64,000 bases of DNA from Acuticoccus sediminis (lineage in GTDB: Bacteria; Pseudomonadota; Alphaproteobacteria; Rhizobiales; Amorphaceae): assembly GCF_003258595.1 (NCBI RefSeq), contig NZ_QHHQ01000001.1:1816621-1880620 (forward strand), in the 5' to 3' direction. Below are positions 20,071 to 29,465 of the stretch, one piece after another. Numbering within the stretch: the stretch's first letter is position 1; each line of letters starts with the position of its first letter. The translations under genes and the position numbers were made by a program. The notes below the pieces were generated by a model that was not told the DNA's origin, did no database searches, and saw only the letters and a list, made by a program, of their open reading frames with translations.

Positions 20071-20970
20071 CTACTCGGCCGCCTGCTGCCAGTCGACGCC
20101 GGCGTCGTGGGCGACGAACCAGTCGATGAGCCGCCCCGCCGTCGACATCAGCGCCAGCCGCAGCCCGTCGAAGCCCGCGTTCCGCTCGAACGTCGACTCG
20201 TTCATATAGAGCGCGCGGTTGATCTCGATCTGGATGGCGTGGATCGCAGGGGGGTGGCCGTAGCGCTCCGTGATGTAGCCGCCGGCGTAGGGGCGGTTGC
20301 GACCCACGGTCAGCCCCTGGTCGCGCAGGAGGCGTGCGAACTCCTCCGACAGCATTCCCGAGCAGCTTGTGCCGTAGCGGTCGCCCAGGACCACGTCGAC
20401 GCGGCTGGAGTCGCCCATGTCGTGACGGATGGCGCCGGACGGCATCGAGTGGCAGTCGACGAGGACGGCGGCGCCGAAGATCTGGACGCGGGCGGTGAGC
20501 TGCTCGGCGAGGGCCTGATGATAGGGGTGGTAGAAGCGGACCAGGCGGTCTTCCGCCTCCGCGGCGGGCAGGCGCGAGGCGTAGATATCCTGCCCCTCGC
20601 CGACGATGCGGGCGATCACGCCGAGACCGCTGGCGACGCGGGGGCTGTCGGGCTGCGTCGGCAGAGGAGGGGGCGCGTCGAACATCGACGGGTCGATTTC
20701 GCTGGCGTCACGGTTTAGGTCGAGGAAGACGCGGGGGAAGCGGGCCCGCAGCAGCGGTGCGCCGAGGGACGGCACCCCGTCGAACAGCTCGTCGACGAAC
20801 GTGTCCTCGGATCGTCGCAGGGTCAGCCGGTCCAGCCGGGCGCGGGACAGCAGCGACTTCGGATACACCGTGCCGCTGTGCGGGGCGCTGAACACGAACG
20901 GCACCGGCGGGGCGGTCGGCTCGATGAGGTCGAACGTCGTCCCTTCCGAAAAGTCGTCGACGATCACCAT
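20071..20970 (-). CDS. N-formylglutamate amidohydrolase family protein
   Basis: 299-aa hydrolase of the FGase family, which releases formate from N-formyl-L-glutamate in histidine degradation. Family marks are SAPHSGTVYP near residue 29, DLNRDASEIDP, VLVDCHSMPS and the IHAIQIEINRALYMNE block; several His/Asp/Glu would bind the metal. GGAGG nine bases before ATG 20970 supports this start over a GTG two codons earlier. It is divergent from cpdR, an arrangement I recall in rhizobia. A second, diverged family member is encoded at 50244-51038, so their roles may differ. Confidence 0.88.
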   Translation of the reverse strand: MVIVDDFSEGTTFDLIEPTAPPVPFVFSAPHSGTVYPKSLLSRARLDRLTLRRSEDTFVDELFDGVPSLGAPLLRARFPRVFLDLNRDASEIDPSMFDAPPPLPTQPDSPRVASGLGVIARIVGEGQDIYASRLPAAEAEDRLVRFYHPYHQALAEQLTARVQIFGAAVLVDCHSMPSGAIRHDMGDSSRVDVVLGDRYGTSCSGMLSEEFARLLRDQGLTVGRNRPYAGGYITERYGHPPAIHAIQIEINRALYMNESTFERNAGFDGLRLALMSTAGRLIDWFVAHDAGVDWQQAAE

Positions 20971-21164
20971 CCTCACACCCCTCCGCCCGCTGTCGATCGA
21001 GCGTCATACCACGACCTGCGCCCCTGTCAGATCGAATCGATTCGCTCGAGCGTAGTAAGTAACTCCTAAGCGAGACGTTTGACCGCGACTTAAACCGCTC
21101 GGAGTCACAGTCGCCGCGTCATTGTAACGAGGGACGCGGCCCATCCGGGCTGCGGCGACAGACC

Positions 21165-21524
21165 GTGCGAATTCTGCTGGCCGAAGACGATGAGGATATG
21201 CGCCGCTTCCTCGAGCGCGCACTCGAGCGGGCGGGCTACGACGTCGTCGCCGTCGATGACGGCGAGACCGCTTACGAACGACTTCAGGAAGAGCCGTTTT
21301 CTCTTCTGCTGACCGACATCGTGATGCCCAACATGAACGGCGTCGAGCTCGCGCGACGCGCGACGCGCCTCGATCCGGACCTCGCGGTGATGTTCATCAC
21401 CGGCTTCGCGGCCGTGGCTCTCGACGGCGAACACCGCACACCTCGCGGCGCCAAGGTGCTTTCCAAGCCCTTCCACCTGCGTGAGCTGGTCCGCGAAGTG
21501 GGCCGCATGCTGGAATATGCCTGA
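21165..21524 (+). CDS. cpdR: Single-domain response regulator CpdR
   Basis: 119-aa receiver domain with no output domain. Phospho-acceptor Asp51 (LLLTDIVMPN), the acidic pocket EDDED at residues 7-11, Thr/Ser at FITGFAA and Lys101 in SKPF are in place. In Caulobacter and rhizobia CpdR, dephosphorylated on Asp51, delivers substrates such as CtrA regulators to ClpXP at the pole, linking proteolysis to the cell cycle. The Asp number and overall length match CpdR. GTG start at 21165 is the only reasonable start. tRNA-Val follows. Confidence 0.9.
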   Translation: MRILLAEDDEDMRRFLERALERAGYDVVAVDDGETAYERLQEEPFSLLLTDIVMPNMNGVELARRATRLDPDLAVMFITGFAAVALDGEHRTPRGAKVLSKPFHLRELVREVGRMLEYA

Positions 21525-21587
21525 AGCGGGAAAAACGCTCTTGCCCCCCGCCGGGAGTGCCGCTATACGGGGCTCTCGCTGACGGCA

Positions 21588-21662
21588 GGGCGGTTAGCTC
21601 AGCGGGAGAGCACTACGTTGACATCGTAGGGGTCACTGGTTCGATCCCAGTACCGCCCACCA
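21588..21662 (+). tRNA. tRNA-Val (anticodon GAC)
   Basis: 75-nt cloverleaf: acceptor GGGCGGT pairs with ACCGCCC, D-arm contains TTAGCTCAGCGGGAGAGC, anticodon stem CTACG/CGTAG with loop TTGACAT giving GAC, and T-arm GGTTCGATCC. The CCA is encoded (21660-21662). It follows cpdR by 63 bases. Confidence 0.97.
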
Positions 21663-21943
21663 CCTCCGATCCCCAGGTCGACCTTCAAGAGACATCGCCG
21701 GACGAGACGCACAGGGGCCTTCCCCTCGCTGATCACGGCTGTCCTGTGCGGCGTTCCACCGCAGCCTGTTCGGTGCCCGGCGCCCTCGCGTTTACCCTCC
21801 GGACATCCGCCGTCGACCGCGCCGATCGGCGGCTGCCGCAGCGTGCGGGCAGGGCGAAACGCGAAAATTGTCTCGAACAGCGCAGCGCGCCTTAACCAAA
21901 TTCCGAAAACCGCCCTAAACGGATGCCGGCGTAAACCGGGTCC

Positions 21944-22534
21944 ATGCAAAACCGCCTGACCTTTCCGCTGATCCTCTTCGGTCTGTTGGCGCTTGCCGGC
22001 TGCGGCAGCGCGCCGCCGTCGTCCATCAACGACGTCTGCGCGGTATTCTCGCAGCGCGACGGGTTCTTCACCGACTGGTACAAGGACGCCCAGCGCACCG
22101 AACGGCGCTACGGGATCCCCGTCCATGTGCTGATGGCGACGATGCGCGTCGAATCCGGGTTCGACGGCGACGCCAGACCGCCCCGCAAGAAGTTCCTCGG
22201 CGTCGTGCCGTGGAAGCGCCAGTCGACCGCCTACGGCTACAGCCAGGCGCTCAACGGCACCTGGGACCAGTACCGCCGCGAGACCGGCAAGTCCCTCGCC
22301 CGCCGGACCAACTTCAGTGACTCGGTCGATTTCGTCGGCTGGTACTATTCCAAGACGGTCGAGAAGTACGGCGTGCCGCGCGACGACGCCTACTCGCTCT
22401 ACCTCAGCTACCGTTCCGGCTGGTCCGGCTTCGGCCGCGGCGTCTGGCAGAACGACAACGGCGCCAAGAAGAGCGCCACCCGCACCGCGAACTTCGCCAT
22501 GAACTACCGCTCCCAGCTTCGCGGCTGCTACTGA
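21944..22534 (+). CDS. Lysozyme-like (SLT-domain) lipoprotein
   Basis: 196-aa predicted lipoprotein. The signal has a hydrophobic core and lipobox LALAGC, placing the lipid-modified Cys at residue 20. The mature part resembles the soluble lytic transglycosylase fold (YGIPVHVLMATMRVESGFDGDA, with Glu in the MRVESGF helix as candidate catalytic acid, then AYGYSQALNGTWDQY). Similar small lipoproteins are widespread in alphaproteobacteria and are annotated as transglycosylase-SLT-like. Probably acts on peptidoglycan at a membrane surface. There is a 280-base gap after the tRNA in which nothing else was seen. Confidence 0.8.
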   Translation: MQNRLTFPLILFGLLALAGCGSAPPSSINDVCAVFSQRDGFFTDWYKDAQRTERRYGIPVHVLMATMRVESGFDGDARPPRKKFLGVVPWKRQSTAYGYSQALNGTWDQYRRETGKSLARRTNFSDSVDFVGWYYSKTVEKYGVPRDDAYSLYLSYRSGWSGFGRGVWQNDNGAKKSATRTANFAMNYRSQLRGCY

Positions 22535-22574
22535 CCGAAGCCGGCCCCGGACGGGCCGGCGAGCCCTCGCGCGA

Positions 22575-22672
22575 ACTGCGCCAGCCGGCGTGTGGTCGAA
22601 TTGCGCCAGCCGGCGCGTTGGCGGATTGCGCCGTTCGGCGCGTTGACGTGTGGCGTCGGCCGGCGCGTTGAC
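22575..22672 (+). repeat. Four imperfect 25-bp tandem repeats
   Basis: Four units of about 25 bp begin near 22575, 22600, 22625 and 22651. The shared core is TGCGCCAGCCGGCGCGTTG, with copies 3 and 4 diverged (GCGCCGTTCGGCGCGTT, GCGTCGGCCGGCGCGTT). Each unit is itself partly palindromic (GCGCC..GGCGC). It lies between the lipoprotein stop and the hydantoinase gene. No spacer structure of CRISPR type is present. Confidence 0.75.
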
Positions 22673-22834
22673 AGCCCGCTCGCCCGGCGTTCACAAATTC
22701 CCGGGCGGGAACGCCGTGTCCCTCCCGCGGGACCGTTGGGGCGAGGTGCAGGAAATGACGCTCGGCGTGTTGGGCGATACCGGCCGTTCGGCGGGCGGCG
22801 CCTTGCCAGCGCTCCGCCGCGCTGCGGCCCGCTG

Positions 22835-24493
22835 ATGGACCGCGTGGCGCAGGCCGGGGCCATCGACCCGGTCACCCTCACCGTCATCGAGAAGGGCCTC
22901 CAGCAGGTCTGCTCGGAAATGGACCTCGTCCACGAGAAGACGTCCTTTTCGCCCGTAATCTCCGAGGGTCTCGACCGCTCCAACGGCATCTACCACGTCG
23001 AGGACGGGCGCATGATCGCGCAAGGGGCGCTGGGCCTGCCGATCTTCCTCGGCGTCATGCAGGAGACCACCCGCGCCGTCATCGCCGACCGCAGGGACCT
23101 GAGGGACGGCGACGTCGTCCTCGTCAACGACCCGTACTTCGGCGGCACGCACCTGATGGACGTGAAGATGGTGCGGCCGTTCTACTATCGCGGCAAGCTG
23201 TGGTGCTACCTCGCCAACACCGGGCACTGGCCGGACACCGGCGGGATGGTCCCCGGCGGCTTCAACTCGACCGCGACGGAGATCTACCAGGAAGGCCTTC
23301 GCCTTCCGCCCGTCCGCCTCGTGCGCGAGGGGGTGATGGACGAGGACATCGTCAGGATCGTCCTCGCCAACGTGCGCGTCAGCTCCGAGCGCATCGGCGA
23401 CATCAAGGCGCAGATCGCGGCGCTCGCGACGGGCGTGCGGCGCCTCACCGCGCTGCTCGACCGCTACGGGGAGGCGACCGTCGAGGCCGCCATCGCCGAA
23501 CTCGAGGCCCGCGGCGAGGCGCTGATGCGGGCCCACGTCGCCGCGATCCCGGACGGCACGTATTCGGCGAGCGCCTTCATGGACTCGGACGGCGTCGTCA
23601 ACGAGGCGCTGGAGATCGCCCTCGATGCGACCGTCGCCGGGTCCGACATCACGCTCGACTTCTCCCGCTCGTCTGCGCCCTGCGCGGGGCCGATGAACTC
23701 GGTCTGGGCCTCGACCCTGTCGGCGGTCTACGTCGGGCTGAAGCACATCTTCCCCGACCTTCCCATGAACGCCGGCTGCTTCAAGCCGGTGCGCGTCACC
23801 GGAACCGCCGACACGTTCCTGGAGGCGAGGGAGCCGCGCCCGGTGGCCGGCTGCGCCTCGGAGACCTCGCAGCGCATCGTCGAGGCGGTCTGCCTGACGC
23901 TCGCCCACGCGCTCCCCGACCGCTCCTTCGCCGCGGGCGCGGGGTCGAGCGGCAACCTCTCGCTCGGCGGCTTCGACCCGGCGACTGGGCAGGCCTATAT
24001 CATGTACACCTTCTCCGGCGGCGGCTACGGCGGCTGGTGGGGCGGGGACGGGCTGACCAACGGCTGCTCCACCATCGGCATCTCGAAGAACCAGCCGGTG
24101 GAGATCCTCGAGCAGCGCTACCCGCTCCTGTTCGAGCGCTACAATCTGCGCGAGGGGTCGGCCGGCCGGGGCGAGTACCGCGGCGGCTTCGGGATCGACT
24201 ACCGCTTCCGCCTCCAGCGCGGGCAGGGCAAGGCCTCCTTCCTGATGGAGCACGGCCGTTTCGGCCCGCCGGGCATCCTCGGGGGCGAGGCGGGTCTTCC
24301 CAACGAGATCCGCATTTCCCAGGGCGGCAGCGTCACGCGCCCCGAGCACATCTCCAAGGGGGAGGGCTACGTCCTGCGGGAAGGGGACTGGATCGAGGTG
24401 CTGACGCCGGGTGGCGGCGGGTACGGCGACAAGGCCGACCGCAGCGCCGAGGCACGCGCCGCCGACAGGCAGTACGGTCAGTCCGAGGACTAG
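22835..24493 (+). CDS. Hydantoinase B / oxoprolinase family protein
   Basis: 552-aa HyuB-type subunit. In characterised systems HyuA (ATP-dependent) and HyuB work together on N-methylhydantoin, acetophenone or related substrates. The family pattern is seen: DPVTLTVIEKGLQQVCSEMD at the start, ISEGLDRSNGIY, NDPYFGGTHLMD, the GGYGGWWGGDGL block, and the C-terminal TPGGGGYGDKADR. ATG 22835 gives the usual length; no good SD is seen. No hyuA is adjacent. Alternative: an acetone- or acetophenone-carboxylase-like subunit whose partner lies elsewhere. Confidence 0.85.
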   Translation: MDRVAQAGAIDPVTLTVIEKGLQQVCSEMDLVHEKTSFSPVISEGLDRSNGIYHVEDGRMIAQGALGLPIFLGVMQETTRAVIADRRDLRDGDVVLVNDPYFGGTHLMDVKMVRPFYYRGKLWCYLANTGHWPDTGGMVPGGFNSTATEIYQEGLRLPPVRLVREGVMDEDIVRIVLANVRVSSERIGDIKAQIAALATGVRRLTALLDRYGEATVEAAIAELEARGEALMRAHVAAIPDGTYSASAFMDSDGVVNEALEIALDATVAGSDITLDFSRSSAPCAGPMNSVWASTLSAVYVGLKHIFPDLPMNAGCFKPVRVTGTADTFLEAREPRPVAGCASETSQRIVEAVCLTLAHALPDRSFAAGAGSSGNLSLGGFDPATGQAYIMYTFSGGGYGGWWGGDGLTNGCSTIGISKNQPVEILEQRYPLLFERYNLREGSAGRGEYRGGFGIDYRFRLQRGQGKASFLMEHGRFGPPGILGGEAGLPNEIRISQGGSVTRPEHISKGEGYVLREGDWIEVLTPGGGGYGDKADRSAEARAADRQYGQSED

Positions 24494-24539
24494 CGCCGCG
24501 TCTCGGAGCGGTCGGGCCGACGGGGCGGACCGCGCGGGC

Positions 24540-26204
24540 TCAGTCCTCCGGGGCGACGAAGTCCAGGATCGCGGCGGCGTCGAAGCGGCCGTCCAGCGTG
24601 CCGTAGCCGGCCCGGAACCGCTCGCGCAGGCGCGTCGCGATATAGGCGTCGGCGATCACGCGGGGCAGGTTGCGGCGCATCGCCGAGGCGGCCGCCACCA
24701 TCGCCAGCTGCTCGGCGAAGGCGCGCGCCAGAGCGATGTCCGCCACCGCCCGCTCGCCGAGGTCGAGCGTGTCCTCGATGATGTCCGCGTTGGTGTTGCC
24801 GAGGTCGGCGCCGAGCTCGCCGAGCGCGTCGCGCAGCACCTGCCGGTCGCGCTCGACCTGCATCACGAGGTCCAGCGCCGCCTCGTTCGCCGTCCCGTCC
24901 CACGCGCTGAGGGCCGTCACGTCCGCATGGATGCGGGCGGAGGGGTGGAGTGCGTCGAACGCGGTCCCGCCGATCGCCTCGTTGCAGGCGAGCGACAGCG
25001 CCGGCGCGGCGCCCACGGTGTAGAGCCGGGCGGCCGGGGTGACGAGACGGGCGAGCGCATGGTCGCCGTCCCGCTCGAACGCCTGGTCGAAGGCGGCGGC
25101 GACGCGCATGCACAGGGCCGTGTGCGCCGCGCTCTCGAGCGCGAGGTCGGCGAGGACGCGGGCATGCAGCGGATGGCTCACGAGAAGCTTGCCGGATGTC
25201 TCCCGGTAGCGCGCGTGATGGACGGCGCGCCCGACGGCGGCGCGGATCGCCCCGGCGGCGATGATCGCCCCGTCGAGCTGCAGGAGGGTGCGCACGTCAC
25301 GCAGGACGTGCAGGCCGCGGCCCGGCTCGCCGAGGATCTGTCCCGTCGCCCCGTGGAACGAGACGCTGGCGACCGCCTGCGAGGCCAGCCCGCCCACGTC
25401 GCGGAGCGCCTCGATGTCGATCGCGTCCTCGTTCTCGGCCGCGTACCGGGGGATCATCGCGGCGGTCGGCCCCTCGGCGGTACGCGCCAGGACGAGCGCG
25501 AGGTCGGCCGTCGGCGCACATACGAACCACTTCTCGCCCGTCACGCTGAGCCGGTCGCCGGCGACGATCTCGCCGTGCATCGCCACGGCGCTGCGGTCGG
25601 CACTGCCATCGCGCTCGGTCAGCGCGAGGGTCACGGTCGCACCGTCCTTCTCGCCGAGCGGGAGGGGCTTGCGGTCGTAGCGGCGCGTCGCGATCAGCGG
25701 GAAGAGCTGCGCCTCGAGGTCGCTGGCATAGGCGAGGGCGGCGACGGAGGCGTGGGTGGAGGAGATCACCGTCAGGTGGCCGCGGTCGCACTGGGCGGTC
25801 AGGAAGAGGGCGGCGGCGCGCAGTCGGTGCTGGCGGCGATCGTCCCCGTCTTCCCAGGCGGAGGAGGTGAGGCCGGTCGCGATGCTCCGGTTCATCATCG
25901 CGTGGTAGGCGGGGTGAACCTCGACCTGGTCGACGCGGTAGCCGTCGAAGTCGGTGCGGCGGAGCTGCGGCGGCGCGGCGGCGGCGATGCGCGCGACCTC
26001 CTGCGCCTCGGCCGAGCCCCAGTAGCCGCCGAGGGTCCGCAGATGCTCCTCGGTCGCCTCGTCGAGCGCGGAGTCGAGCGTCGCGGTCAGGACGGGGTCG
26101 GACCCGAAGGTGTTGAGGCCCGCGTATTCGGGAGGACGGACGGTGGACGACGCGGGCTCTGTCGCGCGGCGAATGCCGACGCGCCGGTTCAGCGTGTCGT
26201 CCAT
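24540..26204 (-). CDS. AidB-like acyl-CoA dehydrogenase family protein
   Basis: 554-aa flavoprotein-family protein close to AidB, the DNA-alkylation-response member of acyl-CoA dehydrogenases. AidB-type features are the length, the N-terminal GSDPVLTATLD region, TGEKWFVCAPTADLALVLART in the middle beta domain, and a C-terminal helical bundle with ALSAWDGTANEAALDLVMQ. The usual glycine-rich TEKQGGSDV loop reads TERDGSADRSAV, so FAD contacts may differ. The start is uncertain: ATG 26204 is chosen over a TTG four codons upstream. It is monocistronic on the minus strand. AidB's enzymatic role is still unclear in general. Confidence 0.8.
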   Translation of the reverse strand: MDDTLNRRVGIRRATEPASSTVRPPEYAGLNTFGSDPVLTATLDSALDEATEEHLRTLGGYWGSAEAQEVARIAAAAPPQLRRTDFDGYRVDQVEVHPAYHAMMNRSIATGLTSSAWEDGDDRRQHRLRAAALFLTAQCDRGHLTVISSTHASVAALAYASDLEAQLFPLIATRRYDRKPLPLGEKDGATVTLALTERDGSADRSAVAMHGEIVAGDRLSVTGEKWFVCAPTADLALVLARTAEGPTAAMIPRYAAENEDAIDIEALRDVGGLASQAVASVSFHGATGQILGEPGRGLHVLRDVRTLLQLDGAIIAAGAIRAAVGRAVHHARYRETSGKLLVSHPLHARVLADLALESAAHTALCMRVAAAFDQAFERDGDHALARLVTPAARLYTVGAAPALSLACNEAIGGTAFDALHPSARIHADVTALSAWDGTANEAALDLVMQVERDRQVLRDALGELGADLGNTNADIIEDTLDLGERAVADIALARAFAEQLAMVAAASAMRRNLPRVIADAYIATRLRERFRAGYGTLDGRFDAAAILDFVAPED

Positions 26205-26465
26205 CGTCTTGTGCAAGCCGGCATCCCCACCCGCGGACCGTTAAAGTTTGCCCGTGGGTAAGATGTAACCGGACGGCGCCCCAGCATCAACGCCCGACTT
26301 GCGTCGCTTACAGCTTTCGGCCACCAATCGCGGCGTTCAACGCGGTGCGACGACGGCGCTATCCCGAGTCGTCCACAGCGTCGAGACTGGCGGGGCCGCG
26401 GACGGCGCGACCGTCGCATCCGGCCCGTCCGGACGGGCTCGCAATGGGAGGCGTTCAGAAAGACA

Positions 26466-27080
26466 ATGCCGGATCCGATCAGCTGGGCCGCGGTGTGGCC
26501 CTATTATTCCGCGGTCCTCGTGGCGAGCTACCTGTGCGGCTCAATCCCCTTCGGCCTCCTGCTCACGCAGTATGCCGGGCTCGGCGACGTGCGGAACATC
26601 GGCTCCGGCAACATCGGCGCCACCAACGTCCTGCGCACCGGGCGCAAGGACCTCGCCGCGGCGACGCTGCTGCTGGATGCGCTGAAGGGCGTGGTCCCCG
26701 TCCTCATCGCCTGGCACCTCGGCGGGCCGGACTTCGTCGTGACGGCGGCGTTCGGCGCCTTCCTCGGGCACCTCTTCCCGGTGTGGCTCGGGTTCCGCGG
26801 CGGCAAGGGCGTCGCGACCTACATCGGCGTCCTTCTGGCGACGTCCTGGCCGGCGGGCCTCGCCTTCGCCGGCATCTGGCTCACCACGGCGATCGTGACG
26901 CGCTACTCCTCGCTCGCCGCGCTCCTCGCCTCGCTGGCGACGCCGATCATCCTCGCGATCCGCAGCGAGTTCCAGTACGCCGAGATCTTCGGCGTTCTGA
27001 CGGCGTTCCTGTGGTTCAAGCATTCGGCCAACATCGGCCGCCTCCTGAAGGGCACCGAGAGCCGGATCGGCAAGAAATGA
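26466..27080 (+). CDS. plsY: Acyl-phosphate:glycerol-3-phosphate acyltransferase PlsY
   Basis: 204-aa inner-membrane enzyme making lysophosphatidic acid from acyl phosphate and glycerol-3-phosphate, the first step of phospholipid synthesis. Family motifs: GSIPFG near residue 25, [18 protein letters not shown] near residue 45, [21 protein letters not shown] near residue 100, and a late [14 protein letters not shown]. About five transmembrane segments. It overlaps dprA by four bases (ATGA), the common alphaproteobacterial pairing. The 261 bases upstream show no gene; GGGAGG lies about 20 bases before the ATG. Confidence 0.95.
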   Translation: MPDPISWAAVWPYYSAVLVASYLCGSIPFGLLLTQYAGLGDVRNIGSGNIGATNVLRTGRKDLAAATLLLDALKGVVPVLIAWHLGGPDFVVTAAFGAFLGHLFPVWLGFRGGKGVATYIGVLLATSWPAGLAFAGIWLTTAIVTRYSSLAALLASLATPIILAIRSEFQYAEIFGVLTAFLWFKHSANIGRLLKGTESRIGKK

Positions 27081-28177
27081 AGGGGCTCGCGAATGAGGCG
27101 GAGCGGTTCGACTGGCTGCGCCTCATCCGCTCGGAGAACGTCGGCCCCGAGACCTTCCACACCCTGATCCGCCGCTTCGGCACCGCCCGCGCCGCGCTCG
27201 ACGCGCTGCCGGACCTCGCGGCGGCCGGCGGCGGACGGCGCCCCATCGCGGTCGCCGAGCCCGGACGTGTCGAGCGCGAGCTCGCCGCGGCGGAGCGCAT
27301 CGGGGCGCACTTCGTCTACTACGGCACGGCTGCCTATCCGGCGCTCCTCTACGAGATCGGCGGTCCGCCGCCGGTCCTCGCCGTGCGCGGCGACACGTCG
27401 ATCGCGAGCCGGCCGGCGATCGCGGTGGTCGGCTCGCGGCAGGCCTCCGCAGCCGGGCGCACCATCGCGCGGACATGGTCCGAGGCGTTCGGGGCGGACG
27501 GGTGGGCGGTCGTCTCGGGCCTGGCGCTGGGGATCGACGCCGAGGCGCACCGCGCGGCGCTCGCCACCGGCACGGTCGCGGTGGTGGCCGGCGGCGTCGA
27601 CCGGCCGAGCCCCGAGGCCAACGTCGACCTGTGCGACCGGATCGCCGAGGAGGGCGCCGTCGTTTCGGAGATGCCGCTCGGCACCGAGCCGTTCTCACGG
27701 CTCTTCGTCCGGCGCAACCGCCTGATTGCCGGCCTGTCGCGGGGCGTCGTCGTGGTCGAGGCGGCGGCCCGGTCCGGCGCGCTCTACACCGCCGATTTCG
27801 CGGCCACAGCGGGGCGCGAGGTGTTCGCCGTGCCCGGTTCGCCGCTCGATCCGCGCGCGGCCGGGTGCCTGAAGCTCCTCAAGGAGGGCGCGACGCTCGC
27901 CACCGAGGCCCGCGACGTGCTGGTCCAGCTCAGCGCCATGGATGCGCCGATGCTGCCGGGGTTCTCCGAGGATGAGCCGCTCCCCGAGGACGCCCCCGCC
28001 GGAGCCGTCGGAGAGGTGCACGCCGCGCTGTCGCTGACGCCGGTCTCGGTCGACACGCTGGTGCGCCTGACGCGGCTGCCGACCGCGACGGTGATCGCGA
28101 CTCTGGTGGAGCTGGAGCTTGCCGGGCACGCCGAGCGCGAGCCCAACGGCATGGTCCGCGCCGCGGTGCCGGGCTGA
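27077..28177 (+). CDS. dprA: DNA-processing protein DprA
   Basis: 366-aa DprA/Smf, which binds incoming single-stranded DNA and loads RecA in transformation and recombination. N-terminal helical region ([15 protein letters not shown]), Rossmann-like core with [59 protein letters not shown] and [15 protein letters not shown], then a C-terminal winged-helix-like domain ([26 protein letters not shown]). Start ATG 27077 overlaps the plsY stop. Confidence 0.95.
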   Translation: MKGLANEAERFDWLRLIRSENVGPETFHTLIRRFGTARAALDALPDLAAAGGGRRPIAVAEPGRVERELAAAERIGAHFVYYGTAAYPALLYEIGGPPPVLAVRGDTSIASRPAIAVVGSRQASAAGRTIARTWSEAFGADGWAVVSGLALGIDAEAHRAALATGTVAVVAGGVDRPSPEANVDLCDRIAEEGAVVSEMPLGTEPFSRLFVRRNRLIAGLSRGVVVVEAAARSGALYTADFAATAGREVFAVPGSPLDPRAAGCLKLLKEGATLATEARDVLVQLSAMDAPMLPGFSEDEPLPEDAPAGAVGEVHAALSLTPVSVDTLVRLTRLPTATVIATLVELELAGHAEREPNGMVRAAVPG

Positions 28178-28186
28178 GGCGAGGCG

Positions 28187-29326
28187 CTAGAGGAGCGGCG
28201 GAGCGGTCGGTGTCGCGACGGTCGGCGTCGTGCTGTGGCGCAGATGGTCGAGCACCGCCCCGGTGATGTCCCTGACGCCGGCCGACCCGCCGTGCTCGCA
28301 AGTGCGCAGGCCGTCGTCGGCGAAGGCGCTGTCCACCGCCCGGCCAATCAGCACCGCGGCCTCGACGCTCGCCGGCAGGTCGTGCCGGTGGCCGAGCCAG
28401 TCCAGCATCATCGCGGCGGAGAGGATTGCGGCGGTCGGGTTGGCGCGTCCGGTGTCCATGATCTCTGCGGCGGCGCCGTGGGCGGGCTGGAAGGCGGCGT
28501 GAACGTCGCCGACGCAGGCGGTCGGCGCGAACCAGAGGCCGCCGACGAGCCCGGCCGCGAGGTTGGCGAGAACACCGCCGAAGGGCGCCTCGGTCAGCAC
28601 CACATCGAGGAGCCATGGCTTGCCGACGAAGGCGGGCATGCCGGCGTCGACGTCCATCGGCACCGCCGCGACCGCCGGGTAGGCGTTGGCGACCTCGCCG
28701 AGCGCCTCCCGAAGCGGGCCGGCACCGGGCGCGTCCATCAGGGTCACGGTGGGCTTGCGTCCGGCCTTGCGGCGCCGGAGTGCGGTCTCCAGCGCGAAAC
28801 GGCTGATGCGCTCGCCGCAGGTCCGGGTCCGTCCCTCGCCGGCGGGACCCCCGCCGACGCCGGGATTGTCGCTGGGTGAAGGGTCGTCGACAGGCGCGTA
28901 GACGATCGCGCAATCGATCCGCGCCGCGTCAGCGCTGCCGAGCGGTGTGGGGACGCCGGGGATGGCCCGGACGGGCCGCAGATCGGCGTAGAGATCGAGC
29001 GTCGAGCACAGGTCGAGCCGTGGCGCGACCGCCGGCCCGTGGAACTCCGGCACATCGCCCACCCGGCAATGACCGCAGCGCGGATCCTGCAGGCCCATGG
29101 GGCCGAGCAGTATGGCATCGGCCGCCTCGCAGGCGCGCCACGTGGTGTCGGGGAGGGCGGTCCCGGTCTGGTGCAGCAGCGTCTCTCCGGCCGGGTGGGT
29201 GCGGGTCCGCAGCGTCGGGCCTCCGGTCGCCTGGAGGGCCGCTTCGGCGATGGCGAGCGCGGGCGGCGTGATCTCGGCGCCGACGCCGTCACCGGGGAGC
29301 ACGGCGATGTCGAACGATGCTCGCAT
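28187..29326 (-). CDS. Isocitrate/isopropylmalate dehydrogenase family protein lacking catalytic residues
   Basis: 379-aa protein with the beta-decarboxylating dehydrogenase fold (IAVLPGDGVGAEITPPAL at the start; FQPAHGAAAEIMDTGRANPTAA near residue 280, matching HGSAPDIAGKGIANP of the family). However, the FGDxxSD segment reads FGGVLAN (residues 249-255), losing both metal-binding Asp. The catalytic Lys region reads TLMDAPG, with Met at the Lys position. Thus isopropylmalate or isocitrate oxidation is unlikely. It could be a diverged enzyme with another chemistry or a non-catalytic protein. The frame is intact with normal codon use, so it is not an obvious pseudogene. Confidence 0.78.
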   Translation of the reverse strand: MRASFDIAVLPGDGVGAEITPPALAIAEAALQATGGPTLRTRTHPAGETLLHQTGTALPDTTWRACEAADAILLGPMGLQDPRCGHCRVGDVPEFHGPAVAPRLDLCSTLDLYADLRPVRAIPGVPTPLGSADAARIDCAIVYAPVDDPSPSDNPGVGGGPAGEGRTRTCGERISRFALETALRRRKAGRKPTVTLMDAPGAGPLREALGEVANAYPAVAAVPMDVDAGMPAFVGKPWLLDVVLTEAPFGGVLANLAAGLVGGLWFAPTACVGDVHAAFQPAHGAAAEIMDTGRANPTAAILSAAMMLDWLGHRHDLPASVEAAVLIGRAVDSAFADDGLRTCEHGGSAGVRDITGAVLDHLRHSTTPTVATPTAPPLL

Positions 29327-29465
29327 AGGACCCCAACGTCGCTCGCCGGCCGCCGGGGCCTCGTCGCCGGCGACCGGGTCGAAGCACCGATCGTGGACCT
29401 CGGGCGTCGCCGTTGCAACGTGTCGTTTCGTGGGGGACGGCGCCGTCCCCGCCCGGAGCCTGCCG

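Noticed and set aside
22575..22672. CRISPR array
   Set aside because: The repeats are contiguous with no spacers, and no cas genes are near.
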